Origin: Rehmannia glutinosa
Taxonomy: Eukaryota; Streptophyta; Magnoliopsida; Lamiales; Orobanchaceae
Reading direction: 5' to 3'
Assembly: GCA_016081115.2 (NCBI GenBank)
Contig: CM071930.1
Span: 33,309,641 to 33,373,640, forward strand
DNA length: 64,000 nt
The notes beneath the pieces are model-generated. The model searched no databases. It was not told where the DNA came from and saw only the letters and a program-made list of their open reading frames with translations. This document shows, piece by piece, positions 32,468 through 45,100 of this stretch (position 1 is the first letter of the stretch; every line of letters starts with the position of its first letter). Made by a program: the position numbers and the translations under genes.

Positions 32468-34687
32468 ATGAACCCGTCGGCCCTATTTCATGGATTAACT
32501 TCGAATTATAGACCTCCTCCCGTTCGACCACCTCAAACCACCACGTCAAACTCATCATCCATGGATGTCGAACCACCACCGTCTACTGTTACTCCGATCG
32601 TCTCTCTGTCAGCGGACTCCATGCTCCTCTACCACCATGGACTCCCGTCATCGTTCGTGACACTCAAACAACAGATGACATCATCCCGTCGCGTTGCTGC
32701 ATGCCCGGGCCACGATCGTGCGATCACCGGGCTCGTCCCACCGGATATTTATCTCCATCCTTCGTCGCTTCCGGCTCCCTCGACCTCTGCACTCTCTCCG
32801 TCCACCGCACAGCGGCCGTTGCTGCAGCATCTCTCCTCAGCGCCCGTCACATCATCTCCGCCGGCCCACCTCGCTGCATCCACCTTGAAGCCTGTTGCTG
32901 CTGATATCGAACAGGTGGGGTCCACCCAGCATGCGCCTAGCGGGTTTCTTGGGGGGCAGCTACTTTACCCCCATGGCCGCTGCTAGCCATGAGGGGTCGG
33001 GTCCCCTCTCTCATGCCTATGGGGGGCCGGCGGTTACTTGTCCACCATCCATGGCTGCCCTCCCCCAGGGGAGTGATGCCCCCTGGGCCGCTGTCCACCC
33101 CCTCTCACGGGCCCACATCCTATTCCAGATGCTGATAATGCTCAACGAAACGCTGGATATCTTTCTCCAACACCTACCGATCATGAAACGAGCCTGCGAC
33201 ATTCGGCTCATACTTCAAATGCTAACCCCAATTTTGGATACTCTTTTGCTAAAATTGTTGCAGGTACCAATCAACCGGATCCCACGCCTCAGGCCCCAGG
33301 TAATGCAAATTTGTTTTCCACTGTGGTCTCTGGGAAAACTCAGTCTATTCCAAAACCGGTTCGAAAAGGTGATTACTACTCCGTCACAATTGGTGATAAT
33401 GTTTACCAGCAACATCTTGCTGAATTTTCCTATTCTTTAATTGGACGGGTTCTTTTGGGAAAAGGTAACAAGCCATGGGCGACTATGCTTTTGCATAAAT
33501 GCCTATCTGAATTATGGGATATTAAGAACGACTGGAAACTAATTTCCTTGGGCAAGGGATTTTTTTGTGTCAAATTGTTTAGTGCGCAGGATCAATCTCG
33601 GGCTCAGCAATGCGCTACTTGGATGCTTAACCCTGGTATTATCCGTCTATCTCCATGGGTGCCTGACTTTACCCCTTATAAGGTTCAAACTTCCGTGACC
33701 AGCTTTTGGGTACGCATTTTTGAACTCAGTCTGGAATACTGGGACCCCAACAATATCATGGGAATTGCCAATGCTCTTGGGAATCCCTTACAAATTGATT
33801 AGCGGTCACTGGATGGTTCTTTGGGTCATTTCATCTTGGTTCTGGTGGACGTTGACCTCTATAAACTGGTGGAACAACACATCATGGTGGAACGCACTGG
33901 AAAGTGTTCTTTTGTTTCTGTTAGTTATGAAAAACTCCCTCAGTTTTGCTCGAGGTGTAGTGTTACGGGGCACTCTACAGCTTCTTGTCGTCTTAACACA
34001 GTGGGTAATACGGACAAGGATGGGCGCACGTCTCCGGCCCAGGGATGACCACATGAGCCTGCTAATCGCAACAATTCAGTACAGCGAGGGCGTTCCAGGG
34101 TTCGTAGAGTTTACCATCCTATTCAGTAGGACAAGGGCAAGGCCGTTGTTGACTCAATGGGAAATACGGGTTCGGCTGCGCATGCAGGATCTCCTCCTCG
34201 CGCCATAGTCACTTGCCCTTCAGACATCCATCTTGGTAACACCTTCGATGCTCTTGGTTCAGTCGACTCCCAGGATCAGCAACCCGAAGACGACCAGGCC
34301 GAGTATCCAGCTAGGGAGTCATCGCCTAAGGCCAGTACTTCCTGTACGAGAGCAGTCTCAGTCTCCACCATTATGCCTATCACAGTACAGTATCCTTTGG
34401 GGAAGCCTATTCGTGCTCTGAGTCGTTCTTTCCGGGACAACTCTTTGGATTCAGCTAAAGATCAAATTCTACAGAAAGTTACGTCGGGGCCGTTGCCCCC
34501 TGCTCATGATGTTACTATTGAAACGGAAAGTTCAAAGCCACGCGAGATGAACTTTGCAGCTTCCAAGAAATGGGCAGACTATGCAGATGAAGTGGGTCAC
34601 CCCCAATCATCAGACTCTGCTACGCACCACACGCTTGTTTTCACCGTGCGATCGTCACGGGCGACTCCCCCCCAACTGTCTCAATGA
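32468..34687 (+). pseudogene. LINE-2 ORF1
   Basis: Starts MNPSALFHGLTSNYRPPPV, a Pro/Ser-rich N-terminus. A different frame is used between about 32940 and 33120 and the original frame then resumes, implying two compensating frameshifts. The DUF4283-like core follows (KGDYYSVTIGDNVYQQHLAE, FSYSLIGRVLLGKGNKPW, IRLSPWVPDFTPYKV), a TAG at 33800-33802, a CCHC-like knuckle FCSRCSVTGHSTASC (about 33945-33989), stops near 34047 and 34122, and a Ser/Thr-rich tail. The final TGA (34685-34687) overlaps the ORF2 ATG. RNA-binding chaperone role by family. Confidence 0.87.
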
Positions 34688-37600
34688 ATTGTATCTTCTG
34701 GAACATCCGGGGGATCGGGAATGTTGCATCTCGCAATGTTCTTAAGGCTATGTCATAAGCATAAACCTTCCATTATGGCTATTTGTGAACCTAAGGTGGA
34801 CTTTTCGACTATTTCCGACTCTTATTGGCATAGCCTGGGTTTGACTCTTGTGGGCCAAAGTTTTCGAGACAATGGACGGCCAGACATTTGGGTACTTCAC
34901 GACTCCACTATCACAATACTAAATCAGGTCTGGCCTTCTACACAATGTATTGTTTTCCATGTTCAATTTGGTGCTTTGATTTTTCATGTTGGCTTTACTC
35001 ATGGTTTGTGTGACTACATTGCACGACGTGTGCTATGGTTGGATTTGAGGAATTTGGGTCTGGCTGATCTGTTGCTTGTTGGGGATTTCAATGCAGTTTT
35101 GGGAAATCATGAGCGCTCACGCAATGATACTCTTTCCCAAGCCTCGTGCCAGGATTTCAGGGAATTCATAGAGGACGCTGGTTTGTTTGCGGTTTTGACG
35201 ACGGGGAATTCATTTACTTGGTGCTCCCCCCGAAGGCCTCTATCTTTACTTCAGGCTAAGTTGGATAGAGCCATGGCTACTTGTCCATTTTTCGCACTTT
35301 GGTAGGCTGTCAAGGGCTTAGTTCTTCCTCGCATTGGATCTGATCACCACCCCATTTTGGTTTCTTGTTCTTCGGCCATTACCAGGGGTCCGGTTCCGTT
35401 TCATTTTCAGCGTATGTGGGTTCATCACGATTCATTTCGGGATTTGGTTACAACCTTTTGGGGCTCTCCATGTGACACGCCCAACCCATTATTGCGTGTC
35501 ATGAGGAAGCTCAAGCGGTTGCGATATGTTATTAAAGACTGGAACAGGGATGTGTTTGGGGATGTTAATCGAAGCGTGGATAGCCAGATGGAGCGTCTTT
35601 GTCAGATTCAGTCAGATATTGAGGCCTTGGACTATACCTTCTCTCTCCGAGATAGCGAGTTGGACGCCCAGTTGAAGCTTTCGCAGACGTTGCAGTCACA
35701 GTCTGAATTCCTCAAGCAAAAGGCCCGTACAGCCTGGCTTAAGGACGGGGATCGTAATATAGCATTTTTTCATCGGCGTAGCCAGATTCGTAAGGGGCGT
35801 GCGTGTATCCAGGGACTTATGATCGAGGGAAACTTCACTGACGATGCCAAGATCCTTGGTGAACACATCATTTCCTTTTACAAGGATCTCTTCGCAGATA
35901 TTGGGAGCTCAGTCACGGACTTCTCTTTAGTCGACCAGGTTATCTCCCCAGGGTTGGGGCACTGGCTAATGCCACTCTCACTGCCATTCCTACGGATTTG
36001 GAGGTTAAGTACGCGGTCTTTGATATGGATTCTGATAGTTCAACGGGCCCAGATGGATTCAATGGGATTTTTTACCGTCATTTCTGGGATGTCATCTCTG
36101 CTGAGGTAACTGCACCTGTTTGCTTTCTTTTTCAGTAATTTGTCACTACCTCTGGGATTGAATGCTAGTTTCATGGCCCTCATCCCAAAGACTAAGGACG
36201 CGAATGTGATTGAAAATTTCCGGCTGATTGTTATGAGCAACTTTATTTTCAAGATAATCACAAAGATATTGGCCACGCATTTGGGCTTAATTGTGTCATA
36301 TTTTCTATCTCCGATGCAGTTTGGTTTTATCCCGGGCCGACAAATTCATGATTGTATTGCCATGGTATCTGAAGGGTTCAATGTCTTACAGGGGCGAACG
36401 GACTCGAATATGATCCTGAAAATTGATATTCGAAAGGCTTTTGACACATTGAGGTGGGATTTCTTACTATACGTCCTGTGCCGCTTTGGTTTCTCGAAAA
36501 CCTTTGTGCGTTGGGTGGAGGTGGTTCTTCGGTCATCCAGTATATATGTGCTGTTAAATGGGACGCCGGTGGGTTATTTTCCATGCTTCAGAGGAGTCAG
36601 ACAAGGGGATCCTTTATCACCATTATTGTTTTGCATTGCGGAGGAAGTCCTGGGGCGACTTATTCAAGGGGCGATGGATCGGGCTCGGTTATCCTCCTTC
36701 GTAGCGCCAAGGGGAATTGTCTTCCCTTCGTCCATCTTATACGCAGATGATATCGTTATCATGTGTAGGGGGTCTTCTACCAATGCCCGGGTCTTGCTTC
36801 AGATTCTTACTCATTTTGCAGATATCTCGGGTCAAGTGTTTAGTCCGCAGAAATCCAAGGTCTATTTTGGGGCGCAGGTTTCGCACTATGTTCGTGGGAG
36901 GGTGCAACACATTCTGGGGATTCATCCAGGGGCATTCCCCACCATCTATTTGGGCGCTCCAATCTTCAAGGGAGCTCCAAATGTCGCAGATTTACAGCCT
37001 ATCTTTGACAAGATAACCATTAAGTTCCAACGATGGAAAGGTTTGTCTCTTTCCCTTGCTGGAAGGGTTTGCTTTGTTAACTCGGTGATAACTAGTTCTT
37101 TCGTGCACACCATGATGGTTTATAAATGGCCTGCAACGCTGCTAAAACAAATGGAAAAAGCTATGCGTAATTTCATTTGGACGGGGGACTTGAATTCTAA
37201 GGGAAAGGTGGTGGTCAATTGGAATACATGCTACACGCCCAGAACAGAGGGAGGACTGGGAGTGAGATCGATTATGGCTGCCAACAAGGCTTTCTTAATG
37301 AAATTGGGCTGCAAGGTTTTGAACTCAGACTCCGTGGTTTACAGGACCCTCAGACAATGGTACTTTACTAGAAATGAGGATATCCGGCGGTCATTTATTC
37401 CTTCTTCTATTTGGACTAGAATTAAACCCTGTATTTCCGATTGCTTGGATGATGCTCGTTGGATCCCAGGCGCCAACTCCGAGGTTTTATTCTGGATTGA
37501 GAATTGGTTGGGATACTCCATAGCTGACAGAATTGGCATCCCAGAGGACTATAGATATTTATTCCAGCAGCGTATCTCTGATTATTTTTCTGATGGATCC

Positions 37601-37954
37601 TGGCACTTCACCCTCTCTTTTGTGGAGGCTTATTTGGAGCTAGTTCGAGCAATTGTGCGCGTCCCAATTGCGCCTACATCCCGGGATACTCGTGTTTGGT
37701 TGAACTCAGAGGATGGTTCGGTTACCTCGAAGACGGCTTATAATTATTTACGCCCACAGCGCCCGGCAGTTATGTGGGGTTCTTGGATTTGGTCCCAGCA
37801 CATCTCGAAACGGAGATCGGTGGTGGCATGAAGGGCTATACACAACTGATTAGCAGTCCAGGATTCTTTAAGAGCTAGGGGAAGTTTTACTGGCCCTTCG
37901 GTTTTTGTTCTTTGCAGGGAATCGGGGGAATCGGTTGATCACTTATTTGTTTCA
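34684..37954 (+). pseudogene. LINE-2 ORF2 (endonuclease-reverse transcriptase)
   Basis: ATG 34684 gives MNCIFWNIRGIGN, the start of the apurinic-type endonuclease. A frameshift near 34752 follows, then ICEPKVDF, LLVGDFNAVLG, NSFTWCSPRRPLSLL and IGSDHHPIL (catalytic Asp-His of the endonuclease). The RT begins about 35700 (AWLKDGDRNIAFFHRRSQIR) and, after frameshifts near 35955 and 36120, runs open from 36140 to 37831 with FIPGRQIHDCIAMVSEG, DIRKAFDTLRWDFL, GVRQGDPLSPLLFCI and active site LYADDIVIM (about 36736-36762). The C-terminal zf-RVT region (SESGESVDHLF-like, near 37920) is cut at 37954. A stop at 35303-35305 also breaks it. Confidence 0.9.
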
Positions 37955-39259
37955 CGTGTAACATTTATATACTTAAATTGAATTAGCTTTCTAGAAGTAC
38001 TTGAATCGCCCCGATATCATTTATATACTTAAATTTATGACAAATATACTAAAGGCTGCCAGGTTGAAATTTTCTGGCATATTGAATATATGATATGAGC
38101 TCTATCTTTGTTTAGGTGTGAATAGATTTTGGACAAAGAAATTTTATTAACTTCATATTATTCGGGATTCAACTGCATAAAGAGTCATAAATGACATACA
38201 TATAATTTCATTAATATTACATATGTGATTTCTATTTGGTTATGCATTTTATATGCTAATAGGTCAAAATCACCATACAGGAGCAAGGACAATTAGGCAA
38301 AGTCATCGAATAAGGACACCACTTGTAAGTATAATCTTTTAGCTTGTTATTTGACTTGTGTGATTACATGATTAATGCGTTGGAATGGATTGCTTACTTG
38401 TTTGGCTATAGTTGTTAGAAGTTTATTGTGTTCTAACGTGAATTGTATGATTCTCTATGGTGATATTGTGATGAAATCGAGATATATGATCTCAATGTGA
38501 TGAAATTGAAATAAAATATGTGATTACAGAAAATGCATTCATCAGAGATTAATGGATTATGTTATGGCCTCTAATGACCTTGAATCATGTGTTAAAGGAT
38601 TACAGTTATCCAGAAATTCTGGATTACAGAGTACCGTACGGCCATCCGAGTTCACTGAACTCTACGTGAAATAAAGAATTACAGAGTGCCATGGCCATCT
38701 TCGTGATCACGATTTATTCTTGGCATTAGCTGGCCCATAACAGTAAAAGAATATGATTAAGCACGTGCATTTATGTGGTTATAAATATTATAAACAAATG
38801 ATATGAAATGGATGTGATAATGTGCTTGTGTAATGTTAAATAACTGGTTATTGGATTATACTTGTTGAGCTTGCAACTCACCAAATGTAATGTTGCCAAT
38901 TTTTAGTTGATGTAGATAAAAGTTGATCTGTGAGGTGTGACAGAAGCTGAAAGCATAGATCAAAGGTCGGCCGGCTGGATTCCCATCCTTCTCCATCAGC
39001 TCATCATTTGCATATCATATAGGGAGTTTTATTTTGATCTGTATATATAAAGGGCACGGTCGTTAATGTTGTGTAATATGGATGAATGCAAGTATGTGAA
39101 TGAGTGCTACTAAATCATTTTAAGTAAATGCTTCCGCTTGAACCGAAAAGGTTATAGCTGATGATTAATATATTAATCTCATGCGCAATGCAGTTGTGCT
39201 TCCTATGATTTATATTTTTATATGATATAAATACGTGTTACAAGGGTAAAGGTGTTACA
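37955..39259 (+). repeat. LTR fragment of the Gypsy-B family (3' part)
   Basis: From about 37975 it matches 55463-56749 closely and ends in GGTGTTACA at 39259, followed by the TSD TCTAT (39260-39264). The first 20 bases (CGTGTAACATTTATATACTT) resemble an internally deleted piece of the same LTR. It contains the LTR TATA box GTATATATAAAG (39041-39052). This is the right end of a Gypsy-B-type element whose body is gone here. Confidence 0.88.
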
Positions 39260-40596
39260 TCTATCTTTACTTCAGGCTAAGTTGGACCGAGCGCTTGTCA
39301 GTTGCCAATTTTTCTCTTTTTGGCAAGCTATCAAGGGCTTAGTTCTTCCACGTGTTGGATCCGATCGCCACCCCATTTTGGTTTCTTGTTCTTCTTCACT
39401 TAACAGGGGTCCGGTTCCATTCCGTTTTCAGCGTATGTGGGTTCATCATCATTCATTCCGGGATTTGGTTACCACTTCTTAGGTTTCCCCATGCGACACG
39501 CCCAACCCCCTACTGTGTGTCATGGGGAAGCTCAAACGGTTGCGACAGGTTATGAAAGACTAGAATAGAGAAGTGTTTGGGGACGTTAACCGTAGGGTGG
39601 AATTCCGGATGGAGCAAGTTTGTCAGATTCAGGCAGACATTGAGACTTTGGGATAAGGAGCTGGACGCCCAACTGAGGCTCTCTCAGACGCTGCAATTCC
39701 AATCCGAATTCCTTAAGAAAAAGGCCCATTCTGCGTGGCTTAAGGACGGGGATCGTAATACGGCATTTTTTCATCGATGTACCCAGATTCGTACGGGGCG
39801 CACGGGGATCCAGGGGCTTATGGTAGATGGCAGCTACACGGATGATACAGCGGTGCTTGGGAATCATATCATTTCTTTCTATAAGGAGCTCTTTGCGGAC
39901 ACCGGGGATTCCACTTCGGATTACTCTTTAATTGACCAGGTCATTTCGCCAAGGGTGGGGGCGCAGGACAATGCAAGCCTTACAGCCATTCCCTCGGATT
40001 TAGAGATTAAGGAGGCGGTTTTTGATATGGATTCAGATAGTTCTCCGGGGTCGGACGGGTCCAACGGGATTTTCTTGCGCCATTTCTGGGATGTTATCTC
40101 GGTGGAGGTGATTGCTGTTGTTCGATTTTTCTTCAGTAATTCGTCACTACCTCTGGGTTTGAATGCCAGCTTTATGGCCCTCATCCCAAAGACTAAGGAT
40201 GCTAATGTCATTGAAAACTTTCGCCCTATTGTTATGAGCAATTTTTTGTTTAAAAGCATCACGAAAATATTGGCTACATGTTTGGGCTTATTTATTGCTG
40301 CCTATTTATGTCCGACGCAATTTGGGTTTATCCCAGGAAGGCAGATTCATGATTGTATTGCCATGGTCTCTGAAGGGTTCAACGTCTTGCAGGGCCGCAC
40401 GGATTCGAATATGATCTTGAAAGTGGATATCCGAAAGGTGTTTGACACACTAAAGTGGGATTTCTTACTTCACGTCTTGCGCCGCTTTGGTTTCTCAGAG
40501 GTTTTTGTTCGTTAGGTTGTTGTTGTTCTTCGGTCGTCCAAGATATCAGTGTTGTTAAATAGGACACCGGTAGGTTACTTTCCCTATTTTCGAGGT
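39260..40596 (+). pseudogene. LINE-3 fragment: ORF2 endonuclease end and RT start
   Basis: Begins at the exact LINE position where Gypsy-B elements are inserted (TCTATCTTTACTTCAGGC). Encodes LSLLQAKLDRALVSCQFF, VGSDRHPILVSC, then after stops and a frameshift near 39655 a frame open from about 39660 to 40515 with AWLKDGDRNTAFFHRCTQIR, FIPGRQIHDCIAMVSEG and DIRKVFDTLKWDFL. Ends at about 40596, before the YADD motif, at the junction with Gypsy-C. The matching left half is not adjacent; equivalents lie at 53786-54346 and 61812-62378. Confidence 0.88.
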
Positions 40597-40803
40597 GGTG
40601 CCCGTACCCAATGCCGAGGAGGATCCAGTCGAGGTCGGAGAGCCTGAGGCACTTGAGGCTGCTCCACTTGATGATGCACAGGGATTCGAGCAGTGGCTGG
40701 ATTTCGTCGATTGGCCTGAGGTCGAGGCGCCACCTCAGCCCGACCAGGCCCCGGTTATGGACGTAGCTGCTAGTGACGATGATGGCGACCTCACTGATTA
40801 GTT
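40597..40803 (+). pseudogene. Acidic ORF tail upstream of Gypsy-C gag
   Basis: Open frame rich in Glu, Asp, Pro and Ala (VGEPEALEAAPLDDAQGFEQ, DWPEVEAPPQPDQAPVMDVA), stop TAG at about 40799-40801. More GC-rich than its surroundings. The start is missing because of the junction with LINE-3. No known domain. The Gypsy-C LTR itself contains a short similar acidic run, DEDFVEDVEPTTD, near 49555, so this could be LTR- or leader-derived. Confidence 0.4.
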
Positions 40804-41100
40804 AGCTTGATTGTCAGTTTGTGCTTTCGTTGTTGTAGACACTTATTCCACCATGTTGTACCTTGCTTTCTGTTGTATTAGATTCAGTTGTACTTTGATT
40901 CAGATGTATCTTTGACTCGGTATTACTATTGTTGTACTTCATGGGTGTATTCAAATTTTACATTAATGGATATGCTCTTGCTATTTATTCAGTGTTTTGT
41001 GTTTTGTTGTTACTTTCCCTTCGATATAACTTGCTTTACGCGAATAATTATTGTATTCATTCACTCGTGGATTGCAACTAACACTTCAAGATACAGAATG
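40804..41100 (+). other. Gypsy-C leader, non-coding
   Basis: T-rich stretch with no supported gene and no primer-binding site. Confidence 0.5.
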
Positions 41101-42149
41101 GCTGAACATCATGGATGTGGAAGACCTCGCCGAATTCCCCAAGGGAATGATGACGTACCCAGGGATCGGGTACCCTCCCCTAAATTACCACCCTCCTCCT
41201 CCCTGCTGCAGGAGACAACTTGACTGCACAGGCTCTACAACAAATACTGGTTTTCATGAGGCAACATGCAGAGTCTCAACACCGTGCTCCCGAACCCGCC
41301 AGAGAGGCGAACAATCGCACGTTAGAGTGTTTCCTACGGTTCGACCCACCGGCTTTCTTAGGAGAGCCAGACGACTTAAAGGCAGAAGAATGGATAGAGA
41401 AACTAGAAAATATCTTCAATGCTCTCCAATATTCAGATGAGCAGAAAGTCACACTCGCCGTATTTCGTCTAGAATCGGCTGCTAGAGACTGGTGGAGGGC
41501 AGTTGAGAGAAGATGGGATTAGGACCGAGTAGCTAGAACATGGGGAAATTTCTTGGCCGAGTTCAACGAACAGTACATTCCACAGGTTGTGAAAGAGGCA
41601 CGGCGAGATGAATTCCATAAGTTGAGGCAGGGGAAGATGTCTGTAGCTCAGTATGAGTCCGAATTTCATCGATTGTCCAAGTATGCTCTGGGGATCAGTA
41701 CAGAAGAGGACAAACTTTACAACTTTACACGAGGATTGAGGTTGGAACTTCAAAAACAACTGTTGACTGTTGAATTGACAACCTACTCAGCCGCGGTAAA
41801 GGCAGCTCTCTGCATCGAGTCGGAACTGAACCGTATTGGACAGATTCAGCAGAGTAGGCCATCAAACAGTCTCAAGAGGACAGCTGTGGGACAACCATCT
41901 AAACAGCCTGCTAAGTTTCAGAAGGGACCAGTTAATAAGACAAATAAAGGGAAGGGACCACTACAAGGAAAGTCGGGTCAAGTGTGTGCACATTGCCAGA
42001 AACTGGGACATACTGCCAATGACTGTTGGCGTAAACAAGGAAAGTGTTTGCGCTGTGGTAGTAATCAGCACCAGCTGAAAAATTTCCCCGAAATACGAAG
42101 ACCGAACCAAACAGGTGCAGCCGCAGAAGCTGGGCAATGGCCAGGGTAA
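41101..42149 (+). pseudogene. Gypsy-C gag
   Basis: Frame from about 41220: capsid domain with LECFLRFDPPAFLGEPDDLK, EEWIEKLENIFNALQYS, ESAARDWWRAVERRW, an in-frame TAG at 41520-41522, then LAEFNEQYIPQVVKEARRDE, LRQGKMSVAQYESEFHRLSK, a basic linker, and the zinc knuckles CAHCQKLGHTANDC (about 41985-42026) and a decayed second one CLRCGSNQHQLKNF. Upstream of 41220 the frame changes, so the gag start is uncertain. Ends at TAA 42147. Confidence 0.87.
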
Positions 42150-45100
42150 TCGAGCAAGGATGCCCGCTCGAGCATTTGCACTCGCCGGACATGAGGCTCC
42201 GGAGGCAATAGACGTGGTGGAAGGTACGCTTCTAGTATCTAACCACAACGCTAAAATACTATTCGACCCTGGATCAACGCATTCATTTGTCGCACCGTAT
42301 TTTGTACACAAACTGCATGCATGCATGGAACATATGCCTATATGTCTAGAAGTGTGAACACCTATGGGTGCAAGCCAGATAATAGATATTATCTATAATG
42401 CATGCGAAGTTAAGATTGATGAGATAAACTTTCCTTCCGATTTGATCTTATTACCAATATCCGAATACGACGTGATATTAGGAATGAACTGGTTGTCCGC
42501 ACACCATGCACAAATGGACTGCCATAACAAGTCCATTAAGCTATGTGAACCCGGAAAGCCCGAAGTGGAAATTTTGGGAAGGGCACGAGTTAAGATTGCC
42601 CCAATCATTTCAGCAATGAAAGCGAGGAAGGCGATCACTAGAGGGGCACAAGGGCACTTGGCGTTTGTAATTAACAAACCCAAGGATGAGACACAAATTA
42701 ACCAAGTACCTATAGTATCAGAATACACGGATGTATTTCCACAAGAACTCACCACTGTCCCTCCAGATAGGAAAGTTGAGTTTACCATCGAGGTATTACC
42801 GGGAACCGCCCCGATTGCTAGAACACCGTATAGAATGGCTCCTCTTGAGTTGCAAGAGTTGAAGGCGCAATTACAGAAGCTGATGGATGTGGGATTTATC
42901 CAACCGAGTACGTCTCCGTGGGGAGCACCTGTACTGTTTGTCAAAAAGAAAGATGGCACATTAAGACTGTGTATAGATTATCGTGGTCTTAATAGCGTGA
43001 CCATCAAGAACAAATATCCCCTCCCGAGGATAGACGAACTGTTTGATCAACTTCAAGGAGCGACGGTGTACTCGAAGTTTGATTTACAACAAGGATATTA
43101 CCAACTGAAGATCCGCGAAGAAGACATTTCCAAAACTGCATTTCAAACCCGATATGGACACTACGAATTTGTAGTGATGCCTTTCGGTCTGACGAATGCA
43201 TCAGCAACATTTATGGACCTAATGCATTGAGTCTTTCAACCTTATTTGGATCAATTCGTAGTGATATTCATTGATGACATACTCGTATACTCTAAGTCTA
43301 GAGAAGAGCATGAATGTTATCTGAAAATCATTTTGGAGAAACTACGAGAGCATAAGCTGTATGTCAAATTCAGCAAGTGCAAATTTTGGCTTAGTGAAGT
43401 TGCGCTCTTGGGACACAAAGTATCCGGCACCGGGATCGCCGTGGATCCTTAGAAGGTACAGAAAGTGGTTGAATGGAAACAACCCGAGTCTATAACGGAG
43501 ATCAGAAGTTTCTTAGGACTAGCTGGATATTATCGAAGATTTATCCAGGATTTCTCCAAGATAGCCAGACCGCTCACTCGACTAACCCAGAAGCAAGTCA
43601 AGTTTGAGTGGAATGACAAGTGCAAAGCTAGTTTCCAAGAGCTGAAGAAACGACTTACTACAGCTCCAGTCTTAGCTCTTCCAAAAGGAATAGAAAACTT
43701 TGTCGTCTACAGTGATGCATCAAAGGAAGGATTAGGAGCAGTGCTCATGCAGGAAGGAAAGGTCATCGTTATGCATCACTTAAAGCTCAGCTCAAGCCGT
43801 ATGAAGCCAATTATCCAACGCATGACTTGTAATTGGCAGCGATAGTGTTCGCGTTAAAGAAATGGAGACACTATCTCTACGGAGCAACATTCACGGTTTT
43901 CACAGATCATAAGAGCTTTTTTTTTTTTTTTTTTTTCAGATCATAAGAGCTTGAAGTATCTATTCTCCTAGAAAGATCTCAATCTAAGGCAACAGAGATG
44001 GATGGAGTTGATTGAGGACTATCACTTTGATATTCAATACCATCCCGGGAAAGCTAACGTAGTAGCTGACGCTTTGAGTAGAAAGGCGAGCTTAGCCAGA
44101 CTTATGATTCGAGAGTGGGGATCATTAGAAGAGCTGAGCAATTGGAATCTGACGAGAACCAATACTCATATTTCATGTGCTAACATTTTAGTTAAACCAG
44201 ATCTGCTGAATGAGATCAAGGAAGCTCAGGGGACTGATGTGCATCTTCAAAAACTGAAGGAGAAGATACTTAAAGGAGAGAGATCAGAATTCTCGGTGCA
44301 TGAAGATAGGGTTATCAGATTTCGAAATCGAGTTTGTGTACCAAGTGACGAGCAGATTAGGAATAAAATCCTAGCAGAGGCACACCGTTCGAAATACACT
44401 ATACGTCCTGGAGAAAACAAGATGTATAAGGATTTGAAACGAAGTTATTGGTGGGTAAACATGAAGAACCAGGTAGCGGAGTTCGTTGCGAGATGTTTGA
44501 CTTGCCAACGAGTAAAAGCAGAACACCAACGACCATCTGGTTTACTACAACCGTTGAGAATTCCCTAGTGGAAATGGGAACACATAACGATGGACTTCGT
44601 GACGGATCTACCAAGGACCAGAGGAGGCCATGATGCTATTTGGGTAGTTGTAGACCGACTCACGAAATCTCCACACTTCCTACCTATCAAGAAAACTGAT
44701 AGCTTGCAGAAACTTGCGCAGATTTATATTCGAGAGATCATTTGGAGTACCAGTTGACATAGTATCAGACAGAGACTCGAGGTTTGTCTCCAGATTTTGG
44801 AAGTGCTTGCATGAGGAGTTGGGTACCTCGCTAAGTTTCAGCACAGCAGCACATCCATAAACTGATGGACAGTCTAAGCGAACGATTCAAACCCTGGAAG
44901 ATATGTTGCGAGCCTGCACATTGGATTTCCAAGGAAGTTAGGATTCACACTTACCATTAGCCGAGTTCACCTACAATAACAGCTATCAGGCCACAATTGG
45001 GATGGCACCCTACGAGGCATTATATGGGCAAAAATGTAGATCCCCATTACACTGGGAGATTGATGACCAATGGACTCCGAAAGAGAAACGAAAGTCGCCC

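Larger units (their letters stand above)
32336..37954 (+). mobile_element. LINE-2: L1-type LINE lacking its 3' end
   Basis: 5' UTR (about 32336-32467, GC-rich), ORF1, and ORF2 with endonuclease, RT and the start of the C-terminal zinc-finger region. It breaks off at about 37954, where an LTR fragment begins. No A-tail or 3' TSD is present, so the 3' end was removed by a deletion. It is the most complete LINE in the window and the reference for the other fragments. Confidence 0.88.

Noticed and set aside
32468..32986. Independent Pro/Ser-rich plant protein
   Set aside because: Continues by frame changes into the LINE-2 ORF1 core and sits at the usual place for a LINE ORF1 N-terminus.
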